Positions 9,686 through 19,242 are shown, counted from the first letter of the stretch. The stretch: 64,000 bases of DNA from CAZKRU01 sp964555235 (GCA_964555235.1 CAZKRU010000006.1:1-64000), one strand, 5' to 3'. Program-made: numbers and translations. The notes: a model not told the origin generated them from the letters alone.

Positions 9686-9701
9686 TGGCACGGTTCGTGC
9701 T
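9686..9701 (+). promoter_or_regulatory. Sigma-54 (-24/-12) promoter of the ATP-grasp/transglutaminase operon
   Basis: TGGCACG (9686-9692), four bases, then GTGCT (9697-9701). This matches the RpoN consensus TGGCACG-N4-TTGCW with one mismatch. The key GG (9687-9688) and GC (9699-9700) are exactly 12 bases apart as required. It lies 48 bases upstream of the first ATG of the operon. Such promoters need an AAA+ activator bound upstream. The RAYT-like element occupies the usual activator region about 50-100 bases upstream, which is odd. Confidence 0.7.
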
Positions 9702-9749
9702 TGGCATTTCATCATACTTCCGCAAAAGTAGAAGTTAGAATGTACGTTT

Positions 9750-11261
9750 ATGCCTCGAACCCTAGATAAAAAAACATCGCGACCAGCTGTCTTAGCCTCT
9801 GCACCCGATCCTTCCGCTCGACTTTCCTTTGCCAATTACCAGACCGATGGGTTTGTCGATGAGACGTTTACACCTCAAGGAACCGTTCGTCCCAGCTATC
9901 GACGGGTGGCCGAACGCTTTCAACGTCTCAGCATCGAAACCTTTGAACAGCGGCGTCAGATGGCGGATACCTCATTCCTCCATCAAGGGATTACGTTTAC
10001 CGTCTACAATGACAATCAGGGAACCGAGCGAATTTTTCCCTTCGACCTCGTTCCGCGCCTGATTCCCGCCAGCGAATGGCGCAAAATCGAAGCCGGACTC
10101 GTTCAACGCATCACCGCGCTCAATCTTTTCCTTCACGATCTCTATCACGATCAACAGATCCTCAAGGATAAAATTATTCCTCGAGCCACCATCGAAGCTG
10201 CGGCTCATTATCGCAAGGAGCTGGTCGGATTTAATGTCGCGCGAAACATCTACATTCATATCTGCGGCAGTGATATCGTTCGGGATGGTGACGGAAACTA
10301 TCTCGTCCTCGAAGACAATGGACGATGTCCGAGTGGAGTCTCTTATCTTTTGGAGAATCGCCAAACCCTGCGCCGCGTCTTTCCTTCGCTTTTTGATTCC
10401 TACGGCGTGCGTCCGGTTGAGTCCTATCCGCAGGAACTTCTCTCCCTTCTGCGATATATTTCTCCGTATGGAAAACCGAATGCGAACATCGCTCTCCTGA
10501 CCCCCGGCGTTTACAACAGCGCTTATTTCGAGCACTCCTTCCTCGCGCGTCAGATGGGAATTGATCTCGTCGAAGGGCGCGATCTCGTGGTGAAAAACGA
10601 TCACGTTTTCACTCGAACCACCAAGGGACTGAAACCGGTCGATGTCATTTATCGCCGCATTGATGATGACTTTTTGGATCCGACCGTTTTTCGAAAAGAT
10701 TCCATGCTCGGCGTTCCGGGACTCGTCAAAGCCTACCGTGCGGGCAATGTGAGTCTCGCCAACACCATCGGAACCGGCGTCGCTGACGACAAAGTCGTCT
10801 ATGCCTACGTCCCGAAGATGATTAAATATTATCTCGATCAGGAACCGATCCTTCCCAACGTCCCGACTTATCTTGCCTCCGACCCGCAGGATCAAAAATA
10901 TATTCTTGAAAATCTTCCCAAGCTCGTTGTGAAAGCGGCCAATGAATCGGGCGGCTACGGAATGCTCGTCGGGCCGGCCGCAACCAAAGCGGAAATCGAA
11001 AAATTCCGGAAACTGGTCAAAGCCGAGCCGCGCAACTACATCGCCCAACCGACCCTCGCCCTCTCCCGTCATCCGACTTATGTCGATGGCCATTTTGAAG
11101 GACGCCACGTCGATTTGCGTCCGTATATTCTCTACGGCGAAAAAATCACAATCATTCCCGGCGGACTCACCCGGGTCGCACTCAAAAAAGGTTCTCTCGT
11201 TGTCAATTCCTCGCAAGGAGGCGGCAGCAAGGATACCTGGGTTTTGGAAGGGGAGGAGTAA
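9750..11261 (+). CDS. Circularly permuted type 2 ATP-grasp protein (DUF404/DUF407)
   Basis: 503 aa, first gene of the operon. The conserved blocks of the family are present: FHQQGITFTVY-like FLHQGITFTVYNDNQGTE near residue 75, FPFDLVPRLIPASEW, ALNLFLHDLYHDQQILKD, YLVLEDNGRCPSGVSYLLENR (about 190), and at the C-terminus VVKAANESGGYGMLVGP (about 395) and GGGSKDTWVLE. These form an ATP-grasp fold whose sequence order is permuted, predicted to ligate an amino group to a carboxylate. Known relatives sit beside alpha-E proteins and transglutaminases, as here. The product of such clusters is undetermined. The alpha-E gene starts one base after this stop, behind a GGGGAGGAG ribosome site. Confidence 0.92.
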   Translation: MPRTLDKKTSRPAVLASAPDPSARLSFANYQTDGFVDETFTPQGTVRPSYRRVAERFQRLSIETFEQRRQMADTSFLHQGITFTVYNDNQGTERIFPFDLVPRLIPASEWRKIEAGLVQRITALNLFLHDLYHDQQILKDKIIPRATIEAAAHYRKELVGFNVARNIYIHICGSDIVRDGDGNYLVLEDNGRCPSGVSYLLENRQTLRRVFPSLFDSYGVRPVESYPQELLSLLRYISPYGKPNANIALLTPGVYNSAYFEHSFLARQMGIDLVEGRDLVVKNDHVFTRTTKGLKPVDVIYRRIDDDFLDPTVFRKDSMLGVPGLVKAYRAGNVSLANTIGTGVADDKVVYAYVPKMIKYYLDQEPILPNVPTYLASDPQDQKYILENLPKLVVKAANESGGYGMLVGPAATKAEIEKFRKLVKAEPRNYIAQPTLALSRHPTYVDGHFEGRHVDLRPYILYGEKITIIPGGLTRVALKKGSLVVNSSQGGGSKDTWVLEGEE

Positions 11262-12269
11262 ATGCTCAGCCGCGTTGCAGAGTCCCTCTATTGGATGAGC
11301 CGTTATGTCGAGCGTGCGGAGAGCATTGCCCGCTTGATCTCAGTGAATCACCAAATCCTGATCGATCTGGATATTCGCACCGCCGAACAGACTCGACGCA
11401 GTTGGATGCCCTTACTGACCACGCTCAATCTTCATACGTTTTTTCGAAAAACCGGAAAAGAGCCGACGCTTGAGAATGTCACAGAATTCCTGATTTTTGA
11501 CACCACCAATCCGAGTTCGCTCTGCAGTTGTTTCCGCTCGGCGCGCGAAAATGCCCGCGCCGTTCGTGAACAAATCTCCACGGAAATGTGGGAGCAGCTC
11601 AACCGAACCTATCTCTGGCTCTGGAGCAAATCCGCTCCACAATCGTTTCAGCGGGATCTCTATGTTTTTCTCGATCAAATCCGGGAGAGCTCCGTTCTGC
11701 TTCACGGACTCAGTAACAGCACCATGCTTTACGAAGAAGGCTGGGATTTCGTGCAACTCGGACGTTTTGTCGAACGGGCGGATTTCATCTCACGGATGCT
11801 CGATGATAAATATCATCTCATCGGAAAAGCAAATCCACTGATCCAATGGGGCGGGGTTCTCCGAAGCTGCAGCGCCGAACAGGCTTATCAACAATGCTAC
11901 ACCAGCGAACCTCAGCCGACCCGGGTCGCAGAATTTTTACTCCTCAACGACCGGTTCCCTCGTTCCGTTCATTTTTGCTCTCTCCAATTTGATCACGCGC
12001 TACGCCAAATTTCCGGCGCGCGTCAGGGAGTTTTTACCAACGACGCAGAAAAGATCAGCGGACGTCTTCTCGCGGAACTTCGGTTCAGTGGCATCGACGA
12101 TTACTGGCGGGCCGGACTTCACACCGTGGCCGATGAAATCCAAGACAAGCTCAATGCCCTTCATGTCGCCATCGCCGAAGCTTACTTTCATACCCGAAAT
12201 CCGAAGCCGATCACCCAATCCTCGGTTCCTTCCCCGCGGCAACTCGCCGGGATGGATGCCCAGCAGTAG
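11262..12269 (+). CDS. Alpha-E domain protein (DUF403)
   Basis: 335 aa all-helical protein. The start MLSRVAESLYWMSRYVERAE is the family signature and the motif FVERADFISRMLDDKYH occurs near residue 170. Alpha-E proteins are always found with circularly permuted ATP-grasp ligases, often fused to them, and are thought to serve as a scaffold or second catalytic subunit. The gene follows the ATP-grasp gene without a gap and has a strong GGAGGAG site, so the two are probably made in equal amounts. A second alpha-E domain is present in the next gene. Confidence 0.92.
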   Translation: MLSRVAESLYWMSRYVERAESIARLISVNHQILIDLDIRTAEQTRRSWMPLLTTLNLHTFFRKTGKEPTLENVTEFLIFDTTNPSSLCSCFRSARENARAVREQISTEMWEQLNRTYLWLWSKSAPQSFQRDLYVFLDQIRESSVLLHGLSNSTMLYEEGWDFVQLGRFVERADFISRMLDDKYHLIGKANPLIQWGGVLRSCSAEQAYQQCYTSEPQPTRVAEFLLLNDRFPRSVHFCSLQFDHALRQISGARQGVFTNDAEKISGRLLAELRFSGIDDYWRAGLHTVADEIQDKLNALHVAIAEAYFHTRNPKPITQSSVPSPRQLAGMDAQQ

Positions 12270-12293
12270 GATCACGCAAGGCCCAAGTAAGGC

Positions 12294-14867
12294 TTGCTTC
12301 ATGCCCGCGAGAGGTTGGAATATGACAACAATGTCTCACAACCTCTTTTTCATTCGCCTGTGAACACTGCAACGCTCAGCACCAAGCACGATCTCTTCGG
12401 ACCCATTCTCCCCTCGCTTCGCGACGGGTGCCGATCCCATCCCGCACTTGATTCCCTCCAAAAAACGTTTCAGCGATTTTCCGAACGCCAACTTCGCGCC
12501 CGTCTGGACGCTTCCGATGCCATTCTTCGAAACCTCGGAATGACCGAAAAAACGACGACCTCTCATTTTATTCGAGAAGAAGAACTTCTCCACTTCGATC
12601 CGCTGCCACTCATCATTGACGATGCCGAATGGCGACATCTTCAACACGGACTTGAACAACGAATCCGCGCCTATCAGGCGCTCATCCGAGATCTCTATTC
12701 CGATCGAAAGGTCCTGAAAGATGGAATTCTTCCTCTCAGCATTGTTCTCGATAACGTCGAATTCTATCGCGAATGCGTGGGGCTTCCGCTCGAAAAAGAG
12801 CCCCCTGTTCGCTGGTGTGCTTGCGACCTGACTCAAGATTCCAATGGTCAATGGCAGGTGGTGCGAGATCACTTCTCCAATCCTCCCTTACTCAGTCATG
12901 CCCTTCAAAATCGGCGTACCCAGACTCAGCTTTTTCCCGAGCTTTTTGAAAGTCATCCCGTTGCGGCGAACGGGCATTTTGCAGTCGAGTGGATTGAAAA
13001 TCTTCGACGACTCCTTCCGGATCCCGAAAAATCATCCATCGTTCTTCTCACCAACTCCCGATCGGGACCTTTGGATTTTGATCACAGTTACCTGGCTCGA
13101 AAACTCGGCGTCATGCGCGTTTTCCCACGCGATCTGATCGTTCGCAAAGGAACGCTTCGCGTCAAAACGATCCAAGGATTGCAACGCGTCCATCTGGTAA
13201 TTCGAAATCTTCCCTCAACGCATCTGGATCCGCTCACCTTCAACGGAACCGATGGCGTCCCGGGACTCATGGACTGCCTTCGAACCGGAAGCGTTCAAAT
13301 TGTCAATCTCCCCGGAACCGGACTCATTGGCCAGCGCGCCATGCTTCGCTACTCTGATCTTTTAATTCGCTACTACCTCCGGGAGCTTCCTCTCCTTCCG
13401 TCCATCCCGACCTTTCTCTGCTCCGATCCTGATCAGTTGGAAGAGATGCGCGAAAAACCGAATCGTTACGAGTTTGCGTGGAATCACAACCGACCCTCCT
13501 CACCGGAAGCCATTCAACAGGCGCTCTCCGAAAACTCCCCCAATCTTGTCGCTCATCCTCGCCTCAAACTGGCGCAGATTCCGACCCTTCGCCCGACGAC
13601 TGGAAAAATTGAAACCGCTCCCTTTACCCTCCGATGTTTTGCCTTGGTGGAAGCGCGTCAAATTCGTTTTCTTGATGGAGGACTCACCCAAGTCTGGCAA
13701 GGGGGAAGCTTTCTCAACGCTCCGAGCTTTGTTGGAAAAGACACATGGATCCTCGGTGGATCGCGAAAACGAAAAATTTCTTCCGTCATCCCTCCCTCCT
13801 CGCAATCAGATCGCTTTCTTGGAAGTCGCGTGGCAGAATCCCTCTACTGGCTCGGTCGTTATCAAGAGCGGGCAGAAGGGACCGCACGGTTTCTCTCCAT
13901 TCTCGATGAAATGCACCGGGAGAACATCGATCCTTCGCTCTCCCGGTGGATCCCACTCTGGCAGGCCTTGAGTCGAATTTCCGGTCATCGCCCCGGATAT
14001 CTGCCGCGACTCCTTAAAAAAAATCATGCGAAGGCCGTCTGGTATCTCACCTACGATTCCGAAAATCCGGCCTCCATTCTTCAATGTCTCGCCTCCGCCA
14101 AAGCCAATGCGAATGAACTCCTCGAATACGTTCCTCCCGAAGCGTGGACGATTTTGACCTCGCTTCACCGTAATCTCAGCGATCATGCCGATCAACAATC
14201 GGACGGAGAGGCTCCCTCGCTTTTCACCGTACGCGAAGGATTGGATGCCACCTTGAACCAGATTTCTGCCTTTCGGGGAATGATCCAACGCACGATGCCC
14301 CAGGATGATGGACGTTATTTTTTGAAAGCCGGTGTCTGCTTGGAACGGGCCTTGCTCACCATAACGGCAATGAGTGAAGTTTATAACTCTCGGGAGATGC
14401 AGGCTGCCGGCCCGCAACCGGAAGATTCCGACCTCGAGAATGAGGTTCTGACCGTGATGCTTCGTGCGCTTTGCACGTTGGATGCCTATCGCCGCAAATT
14501 CCAATTCCGTGCCCTTCCCCGTCCCGTTGCTGAATTCCTCCTCTTCGAGCCCCAGATGCCGATCTCGGCCGCATTCTGTCTGGAGCAGTTGCAAGAAGCC
14601 TTTGCCTCGCCTCCACTCAACCATCCGGAAGTCCTACGAGCGTTGGCACCGCTCCGCTCCCAAATTAAATCAGGAAATCTCGACGATTGCTTTCCAACTC
14701 CCGTCCCCGGAGTCGAATCGCCTCTCATCCCGGTACTCGATAAATTCCGCGCGGGGATCGAAGACTTGCACGAAAAGATTTCGGATGCCTTCTTTGCACA
14801 CCAAGCCGGAGGGACGCAATCCTTCTTCTCAGCGGAAGCGACACTCGATGGAGCGGAATTTTTATGA
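12294..14867 (+). CDS. Fused circularly permuted ATP-grasp and alpha-E protein
   Basis: Up to 857 aa. Residues of about 70-480 repeat the blocks of the first operon gene (HLQHGLEQRIRAYQALIRDLYSDR, then GKDTWILGG at the end of the ligase part). From about residue 500 an alpha-E domain begins with SRVAESLYWLGRYQERAE and ends near 840. The ligase half is more divergent than the stand-alone copy: the EDNGRCPSG block is replaced by VVRDHFSNPPLLSHALQNR, so its active site may be altered. The frame opens at TTG 12294; GTG 12360 is an equally possible start and neither has a clear ribosome site. The next gene overlaps by ATGA. Confidence 0.88.
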   Translation: MLHARERLEYDNNVSQPLFHSPVNTATLSTKHDLFGPILPSLRDGCRSHPALDSLQKTFQRFSERQLRARLDASDAILRNLGMTEKTTTSHFIREEELLHFDPLPLIIDDAEWRHLQHGLEQRIRAYQALIRDLYSDRKVLKDGILPLSIVLDNVEFYRECVGLPLEKEPPVRWCACDLTQDSNGQWQVVRDHFSNPPLLSHALQNRRTQTQLFPELFESHPVAANGHFAVEWIENLRRLLPDPEKSSIVLLTNSRSGPLDFDHSYLARKLGVMRVFPRDLIVRKGTLRVKTIQGLQRVHLVIRNLPSTHLDPLTFNGTDGVPGLMDCLRTGSVQIVNLPGTGLIGQRAMLRYSDLLIRYYLRELPLLPSIPTFLCSDPDQLEEMREKPNRYEFAWNHNRPSSPEAIQQALSENSPNLVAHPRLKLAQIPTLRPTTGKIETAPFTLRCFALVEARQIRFLDGGLTQVWQGGSFLNAPSFVGKDTWILGGSRKRKISSVIPPSSQSDRFLGSRVAESLYWLGRYQERAEGTARFLSILDEMHRENIDPSLSRWIPLWQALSRISGHRPGYLPRLLKKNHAKAVWYLTYDSENPASILQCLASAKANANELLEYVPPEAWTILTSLHRNLSDHADQQSDGEAPSLFTVREGLDATLNQISAFRGMIQRTMPQDDGRYFLKAGVCLERALLTITAMSEVYNSREMQAAGPQPEDSDLENEVLTVMLRALCTLDAYRRKFQFRALPRPVAEFLLFEPQMPISAAFCLEQLQEAFASPPLNHPEVLRALAPLRSQIKSGNLDDCFPTPVPGVESPLIPVLDKFRAGIEDLHEKISDAFFAHQAGGTQSFFSAEATLDGAEFL

Positions 14868-15745
14868 ACCTTTTCGAAATCGAGCACCTCACTCATTACC
14901 ACTATGAATCCGCCGCGTGCGAATCATTCGGGCACCTCCGAGTTTCTCCAAAAACCACTCCGACTCAGGAATTGATTTCGCACTCCATCGAATTAGATCC
15001 CGCCACTGAAACCGGCAACTACGCTGATTATTTCGGAAATTCGGTCGAATTCTTTTCCGTCTCCCAACGCCATGAAACACTCTCCGTTACCTCCCGGAGT
15101 CGTGTTCGGGTGAATTCTTATAAAGTCGCTGATTTTGTTCACGAAGTCACCGTTGCGGAAGCGAGACAACTCACCGCTTCAAGGCGCTTCGAACATTACG
15201 ATTTCCTCCGTCCCACCCAACTCGTTCCCGTTGGAAACAAATTCGTCCCTTACGTCAGCAAATATCTTCCCGAGGGAAGATCGCTCGTCGAGGGGGTACT
15301 CGATCTCAATCAATTTATCTACGAGCGGTTTCAATATCAAAGCGGTAAGACCGATGTCCGGACGGACGCGCTGAAAGTCGCCCGCACCAAACGCGGTGTC
15401 TGTCAGGATTTTTCGCACTTTATGCTTGGTGTTTTACGCACGGCACAAATTCCGGCGCGTTACGTCAGCGGTTACATTGAAACCATCAATCCGACGACTC
15501 CCTCTGATCTTCCTGATCTCATTGGCTCCGCCGCCAGCCACGCCTGGGTTGAAGTCCTGCTTCCGGGACAAACCTGGTTTGGTCTGGATCCAACCAATAA
15601 TCTCCAAGTCGGCGACCGCCATATCGTCATTGCTACCGGACGCGACTACAACGATGTTCCTCCGCTTCGAGGGACCTATCGCGGCCCCAAATGTCAGTCG
15701 ATGGATGTCAAAGTTCGGGTCACCCGGATTTCAAAAACGACATGA
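14864..15745 (+). CDS. Transglutaminase-like cysteine peptidase-fold protein (first copy)
   Basis: 293 aa. It has the bacterial transglutaminase N-terminal beta domain (FEIEHLTHYHYESAACESFGHLRVSP) and a papain-like core with all three catalytic residues: Cys near 178 in RGVCQDFSH, His near 225 in SHAWVEV, Asp near 242 in GLDPTNN. No signal peptide is visible, so it probably acts in the cytoplasm on the product of the ligases, either as a peptidase or as an amide-forming enzyme. The start overlaps the stop of the ATP-grasp/alpha-E gene as ATGA, and its own stop overlaps the next start in the same way. Confidence 0.9.
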   Translation: MNLFEIEHLTHYHYESAACESFGHLRVSPKTTPTQELISHSIELDPATETGNYADYFGNSVEFFSVSQRHETLSVTSRSRVRVNSYKVADFVHEVTVAEARQLTASRRFEHYDFLRPTQLVPVGNKFVPYVSKYLPEGRSLVEGVLDLNQFIYERFQYQSGKTDVRTDALKVARTKRGVCQDFSHFMLGVLRTAQIPARYVSGYIETINPTTPSDLPDLIGSAASHAWVEVLLPGQTWFGLDPTNNLQVGDRHIVIATGRDYNDVPPLRGTYRGPKCQSMDVKVRVTRISKTT

Positions 15746-16617
15746 AAAAGTTACTGAACATCCACCATCGGACCGTTTACCGTTACGAGCTTCCTGTTCA
15801 GTTTGGATTACATCATCTCCGGTTACGCCCCATTGAAGATCACCATCAACGTCTCTTTGATTTTCAACTTCAGATTACACCGACACCTCGGCTTCGTTGG
15901 GGGCGTGATCTTTTTCACAACATCATCACCTTTTCTGAATTCAATCACTCCTCCTCCGAGCTGGTGATTGAAAGCTCTTCCCGCGTTGAGGTCTCAAATC
16001 ACAACCCGTTTGACTTTTTTCTCTCACCGGAGGCCGTTGAGTATCCGTTTTTTTATCCCGAAGAGGAGCGTCCCGCCCTGGAGCCATTTCTGCTTCCGCT
16101 CTATCCCGAAGACCAACGCATGATTCATTCTTGGATGCGTCCCTTTCTCGATCTTGAGGGCCGCGCCAAAACCCTCGACTTTCTCCTCGCCATCAATCGG
16201 ACCATTCCCCGGATGTTCAGTTACGTGCGACGTCCGGAAATCGGAATTCAATCCCCGAGCCAAACGATTCACCTACGCAGCGGCTCCTGTCGCGATTTCG
16301 CCCTGCTTCTGATGGAAACCGCACGCACCTGTGGAATTGCCGCACGATTTGTGAGTGGGTATTTGGTGAATTTTTCCCCACACGAAATGAACTCGTTTGC
16401 CGTCGGCGCCATGCACGCCTGGACTCAGCTTTATCTACCGGGAGCCGGATGGCTCGACTTTGACCCGACGTCAGGAATCCTCACCGGACTCGATCACGTT
16501 CGTGTGGCGGTTGGAAGAACTCCTCAAGACGCGACTCCGATTCAAGGTGCCTTCTCCGGAAACCCAGGACAATTTCAATACATCGACGTCGATGTCAAAG
16601 TGCAGGAGGTGTTATGA
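15742..16617 (+). CDS. Transglutaminase-like protein (second copy)
   Basis: 291 aa. Same layout as the preceding gene: N-terminal domain (NIHHRTVYRYELPVQFGLHHLRLRP) and catalytic Cys near 182 (SGSCRDFA), His near 223 (MHAWTQLY) and Asp near 240 (DFDPTSG). In many bacteria this type of transglutaminase is the N-terminal half of a single protein of about 1,100 aa with DUF2126; here it is a separate gene directly before DUF2126. ATG 15742 is chosen because it gives an ATGA overlap with the first copy; the open frame extends 17 codons further upstream inside that gene. The end has a strong AGGAGGTG site for the next gene. Confidence 0.9.
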   Translation: MKKLLNIHHRTVYRYELPVQFGLHHLRLRPIEDHHQRLFDFQLQITPTPRLRWGRDLFHNIITFSEFNHSSSELVIESSSRVEVSNHNPFDFFLSPEAVEYPFFYPEEERPALEPFLLPLYPEDQRMIHSWMRPFLDLEGRAKTLDFLLAINRTIPRMFSYVRRPEIGIQSPSQTIHLRSGSCRDFALLLMETARTCGIAARFVSGYLVNFSPHEMNSFAVGAMHAWTQLYLPGAGWLDFDPTSGILTGLDHVRVAVGRTPQDATPIQGAFSGNPGQFQYIDVDVKVQEVL

Positions 16618-18848
16618 GTCTCACCGCTTTTCGAAAACTCGGTCAGCAGGCCGACCGGCGGCTCGCGGAACATGGCTTCACTCTCACCCAAGGCGGGGAG
16701 CCGACTTTTGTTCCGACGAACCCGGCAGCTCCTGAATGGAATACTGCCGCCATCGGATCCGAGAAGCTCGACTGCACGATGCACCTCTGCTCGAAAATGA
16801 TTCCAACGCTTTTCCCAGGAGGCGTTCCGATCAAATCGATGGGAAAACATTATCCGGGCGAACCGATTCCTCGCTGGTCTCTCGCCCTTTATCGGACAAA
16901 AACCGGTACTCCCCTTTGGAAAAACCGTTCTCTGGTGGATCTTAAGCTCAGGGACCATTCCATTACACATTCCCCCAAACTTCCGGCACAATGGCTTTCC
17001 AAAATTGCAGAGCATTTGAAAATCAAGCCTCACCTCCTCTCCGCCTACGAAAACCCGGAGCTTGCCGCTCGCGCGGCTTATGAACAAGGAAAGACCTCCC
17101 CCTGGCCCCGCTTCAATCCTCATACCCGGAATTTTGAAATTCCGAAGTTGACTCCCGACGAGGCTCAAATCTGGAATGCCTTTGGAATTCCCAAAGGAGC
17201 GGTTCTTCCTCTCACCGATCTTGATGGAGTTTGGAAAACCAACCGGTGGGACCTTTTTCAAGACCGCCCGCTTCTGCTCATTCCCGGAGATAGCGCCATC
17301 GGGTTGCGCCTTCCGCTTTCGCAGCTTCCTCCCACAACCCTTCGCACAGCACTCACCGCGGAACTTCGCGAGGGACTTCCCGTGCTTTTCCTGCCGCCAC
17401 TCTCCGATCCGAAATCGGTCATTGCGTTAGTCCATGCCATTGAAACCGCAACGGAAGCATTGGGACTTCGCACCATTTTGATCGAAGGGTACCCGCCTCC
17501 GATGGGAGATCTTTTGGAATCTTTTCAATTCTCTCCGGATCCCGGCGTCATCGAAGTGAATCTCCCTCCCTCGGCCACTTGGAATCTTCTTGAAACCCGG
17601 ATTCAAGCGCTCTTCAAAGCAGCGAACGCTTCTGATCTCGTCGGCTATAAATACCAATTCACCGGACGAAAATCAGGAACGGGAGGAGGGGCTCACATTG
17701 TTCTGGGAGGAGCAACCCATGACACCAATCCGTTTCTCCAACGCCCCACCCTTCTCTCCAGTTTTCTTCGTTTTTTTCACAATCATCCGTCGCTCTCCTA
17801 TCTTTTTGCCGGATTGAATGTCGGACCCTCTTCGCAGTCCCCTCGTGCGGATGAGAGTATCGGCCATCTCCTCTCCGACTTCGAACTCGCCCTGCGGCAA
17901 GTCGAACAATCTCCCATTCCTGCCGATCCCGCAATGATCGATGGAGTCTTGAGACATTACATTCTCGACCTGCATGGCAACACCCATCGCGCCGAGATCA
18001 GCATTGATAAATTCTGGAATCCGTTTCAACCGAACGGACGCCTCGGCCTCGTTGAATTTCGAGCCATCGAAATGATGCCAACCGCTCCAATGCTGCTCGG
18101 TCTCAACGCGCTGCTCCGAGCTCTAGCCGCCGCCTTTGTCCAAAGGCCGTATCGGAAGCCACTCCACGATTGGAAATCCGAAAAGCTGGATCGCCTTTCG
18201 CTCCCTTATTTTCTGGAAAAAGATTTTCAAGAGGTCGTCCTCTTTTTAAAACAGGCCGGATTTAGCCTGGAAGCCGAAGCCTTTCACCCTCACATTGATT
18301 TTCGTTATCCCAAACTTCTGGAAACAAAAATTACCGGAACCGATTGGACCTTGCGCCGGGCGCTCGAATGCTGGCCAGTCCTCGGCGAGGAACCCTCGGG
18401 GAGTTTCACTTCCCGCTGGATGGATTCCTCTACGGATCGATTGGAGCTTTCCCTCAAACACGCGTCAGGACTCAGCAAAGTGCGCGTCGCCATCAACGGA
18501 ATCGACATTCCCTTCCGAAAAACAAGTGAGGGCGCTGCCGTTTTTGGGATTCGCTACCGGATGTTCTCGCTCCACCGGATGCTTCACCCCCAAATCCCGT
18601 CGCACGCCCCGTTGCTTCTCGATTTCTACGATCCGAAACGTCACGTTATTTTAGAAAGCGTTCGCATTCATCCGTGGACCCTCAATCCCGACGGCTACCC
18701 AGGACTTCCGACGACCGAACGTGAAGCCCGAAAGCGCCAAAAAGAACTTCTCATTCATCTTCCCGAACGAAAAGGCCTTCCCTTCCGTCCCGAAAAAATG
18801 CGCTCCAAAACCCCATGGAAATGGGTCCTGGATCTGCATTGGGTTTGA
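16614..18848 (+). CDS. DUF2126 protein (stand-alone), predicted COOH-NH2 ligase fold
   Basis: 744 aa. The family signature is clear at the N-terminus: TLTQGGEPTFVPTNP, EWNTAAIGSEKL, then a PGGVPIKSMGKHYPGEPIPRWSLALYR stretch. Mid-protein there is YKYQFTGRKSGTGGGAHIVLGG (about 345), and a later LRHYILDLHGNTHRAEISIDKFWNP and GRLGLVEFRAIEMMPTAPM region (about 445-500). DUF2126 has been grouped with glutamine-synthetase/GCS-like amide ligases and is usually fused behind a transglutaminase domain, which here is encoded by the gene overlapping it by ATGA. It is the last gene of the six-gene operon. Function remains predicted only. Confidence 0.9.
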   Translation: MSLTAFRKLGQQADRRLAEHGFTLTQGGEPTFVPTNPAAPEWNTAAIGSEKLDCTMHLCSKMIPTLFPGGVPIKSMGKHYPGEPIPRWSLALYRTKTGTPLWKNRSLVDLKLRDHSITHSPKLPAQWLSKIAEHLKIKPHLLSAYENPELAARAAYEQGKTSPWPRFNPHTRNFEIPKLTPDEAQIWNAFGIPKGAVLPLTDLDGVWKTNRWDLFQDRPLLLIPGDSAIGLRLPLSQLPPTTLRTALTAELREGLPVLFLPPLSDPKSVIALVHAIETATEALGLRTILIEGYPPPMGDLLESFQFSPDPGVIEVNLPPSATWNLLETRIQALFKAANASDLVGYKYQFTGRKSGTGGGAHIVLGGATHDTNPFLQRPTLLSSFLRFFHNHPSLSYLFAGLNVGPSSQSPRADESIGHLLSDFELALRQVEQSPIPADPAMIDGVLRHYILDLHGNTHRAEISIDKFWNPFQPNGRLGLVEFRAIEMMPTAPMLLGLNALLRALAAAFVQRPYRKPLHDWKSEKLDRLSLPYFLEKDFQEVVLFLKQAGFSLEAEAFHPHIDFRYPKLLETKITGTDWTLRRALECWPVLGEEPSGSFTSRWMDSSTDRLELSLKHASGLSKVRVAINGIDIPFRKTSEGAAVFGIRYRMFSLHRMLHPQIPSHAPLLLDFYDPKRHVILESVRIHPWTLNPDGYPGLPTTEREARKRQKELLIHLPERKGLPFRPEKMRSKTPWKWVLDLHWV

Positions 18849-18954
18849 GTCTTGGTCGCGTGACCTCAATGAGGGTGCCGTGATACGTTAAAGCATTAGA
18901 GCTCGATCCTCTTTTGAATTGTCGTTTACTAATCACCATGCACGATGAATAAGC

Positions 18955-19242
18955 GTGGATATCGTCATTTCACCTCAGGCCGAACAGGATTTACAATCAT
19001 TCTTGGAGTACACACACTTTGCAGAAGGGGCATGCGATTTTGTGGGATTTTTAATTGGTCCTCGACTACGAGGAATCGCGTTATTCCCTCAAATTTATCC
19101 GGAAGTTACAGGTCGGCCTGGAGTCCGAAAAATTTCAGAACCACCATTTTTAATTTTTTATCGAATCGAAAAAACTCGGATCGTCATCTTAAGATTCTGG
19201 CATGGATCCCAAGACGGGATTCCGGACTTCCATCAGGCGTGA
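18955..19242 (+). CDS. RelE/ParE-superfamily toxin-like protein
   Basis: 95 aa starting at GTG. The end ISEPPFLIFYRIEKTRIVILRFWHGSQD matches the C-terminal strands of ParE/RelE toxins (the pattern R.....PY.I.YRI....I.I.R..H..Q). The N-terminal ISPQAEQDLQSFLEYT fits the first helix. Toxins of this group poison ribosomes or gyrase and need a partner antitoxin. No gene precedes it within 105 bases, so the usual antitoxin-first operon is absent. Instead a small antitoxin-like gene lies tail-to-tail on the other strand, overlapping by 10 bases. It could also be a lone, degraded toxin. Confidence 0.75.
   Translation: MDIVISPQAEQDLQSFLEYTHFAEGACDFVGFLIGPRLRGIALFPQIYPEVTGRPGVRKISEPPFLIFYRIEKTRIVILRFWHGSQDGIPDFHQA

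Noticed and set aside
9972..11216. Long open frame on the minus strand (414 aa) opposite the first ATP-grasp gene
   Set aside because: It mirrors a clearly conserved gene on the plus strand, has no recognisable motif, and results from codon bias of the real gene.
13806..14624. Minus-strand open frame of 272 aa
   Set aside because: It is antisense to the alpha-E half of the fused ATP-grasp protein and has no features of its own.
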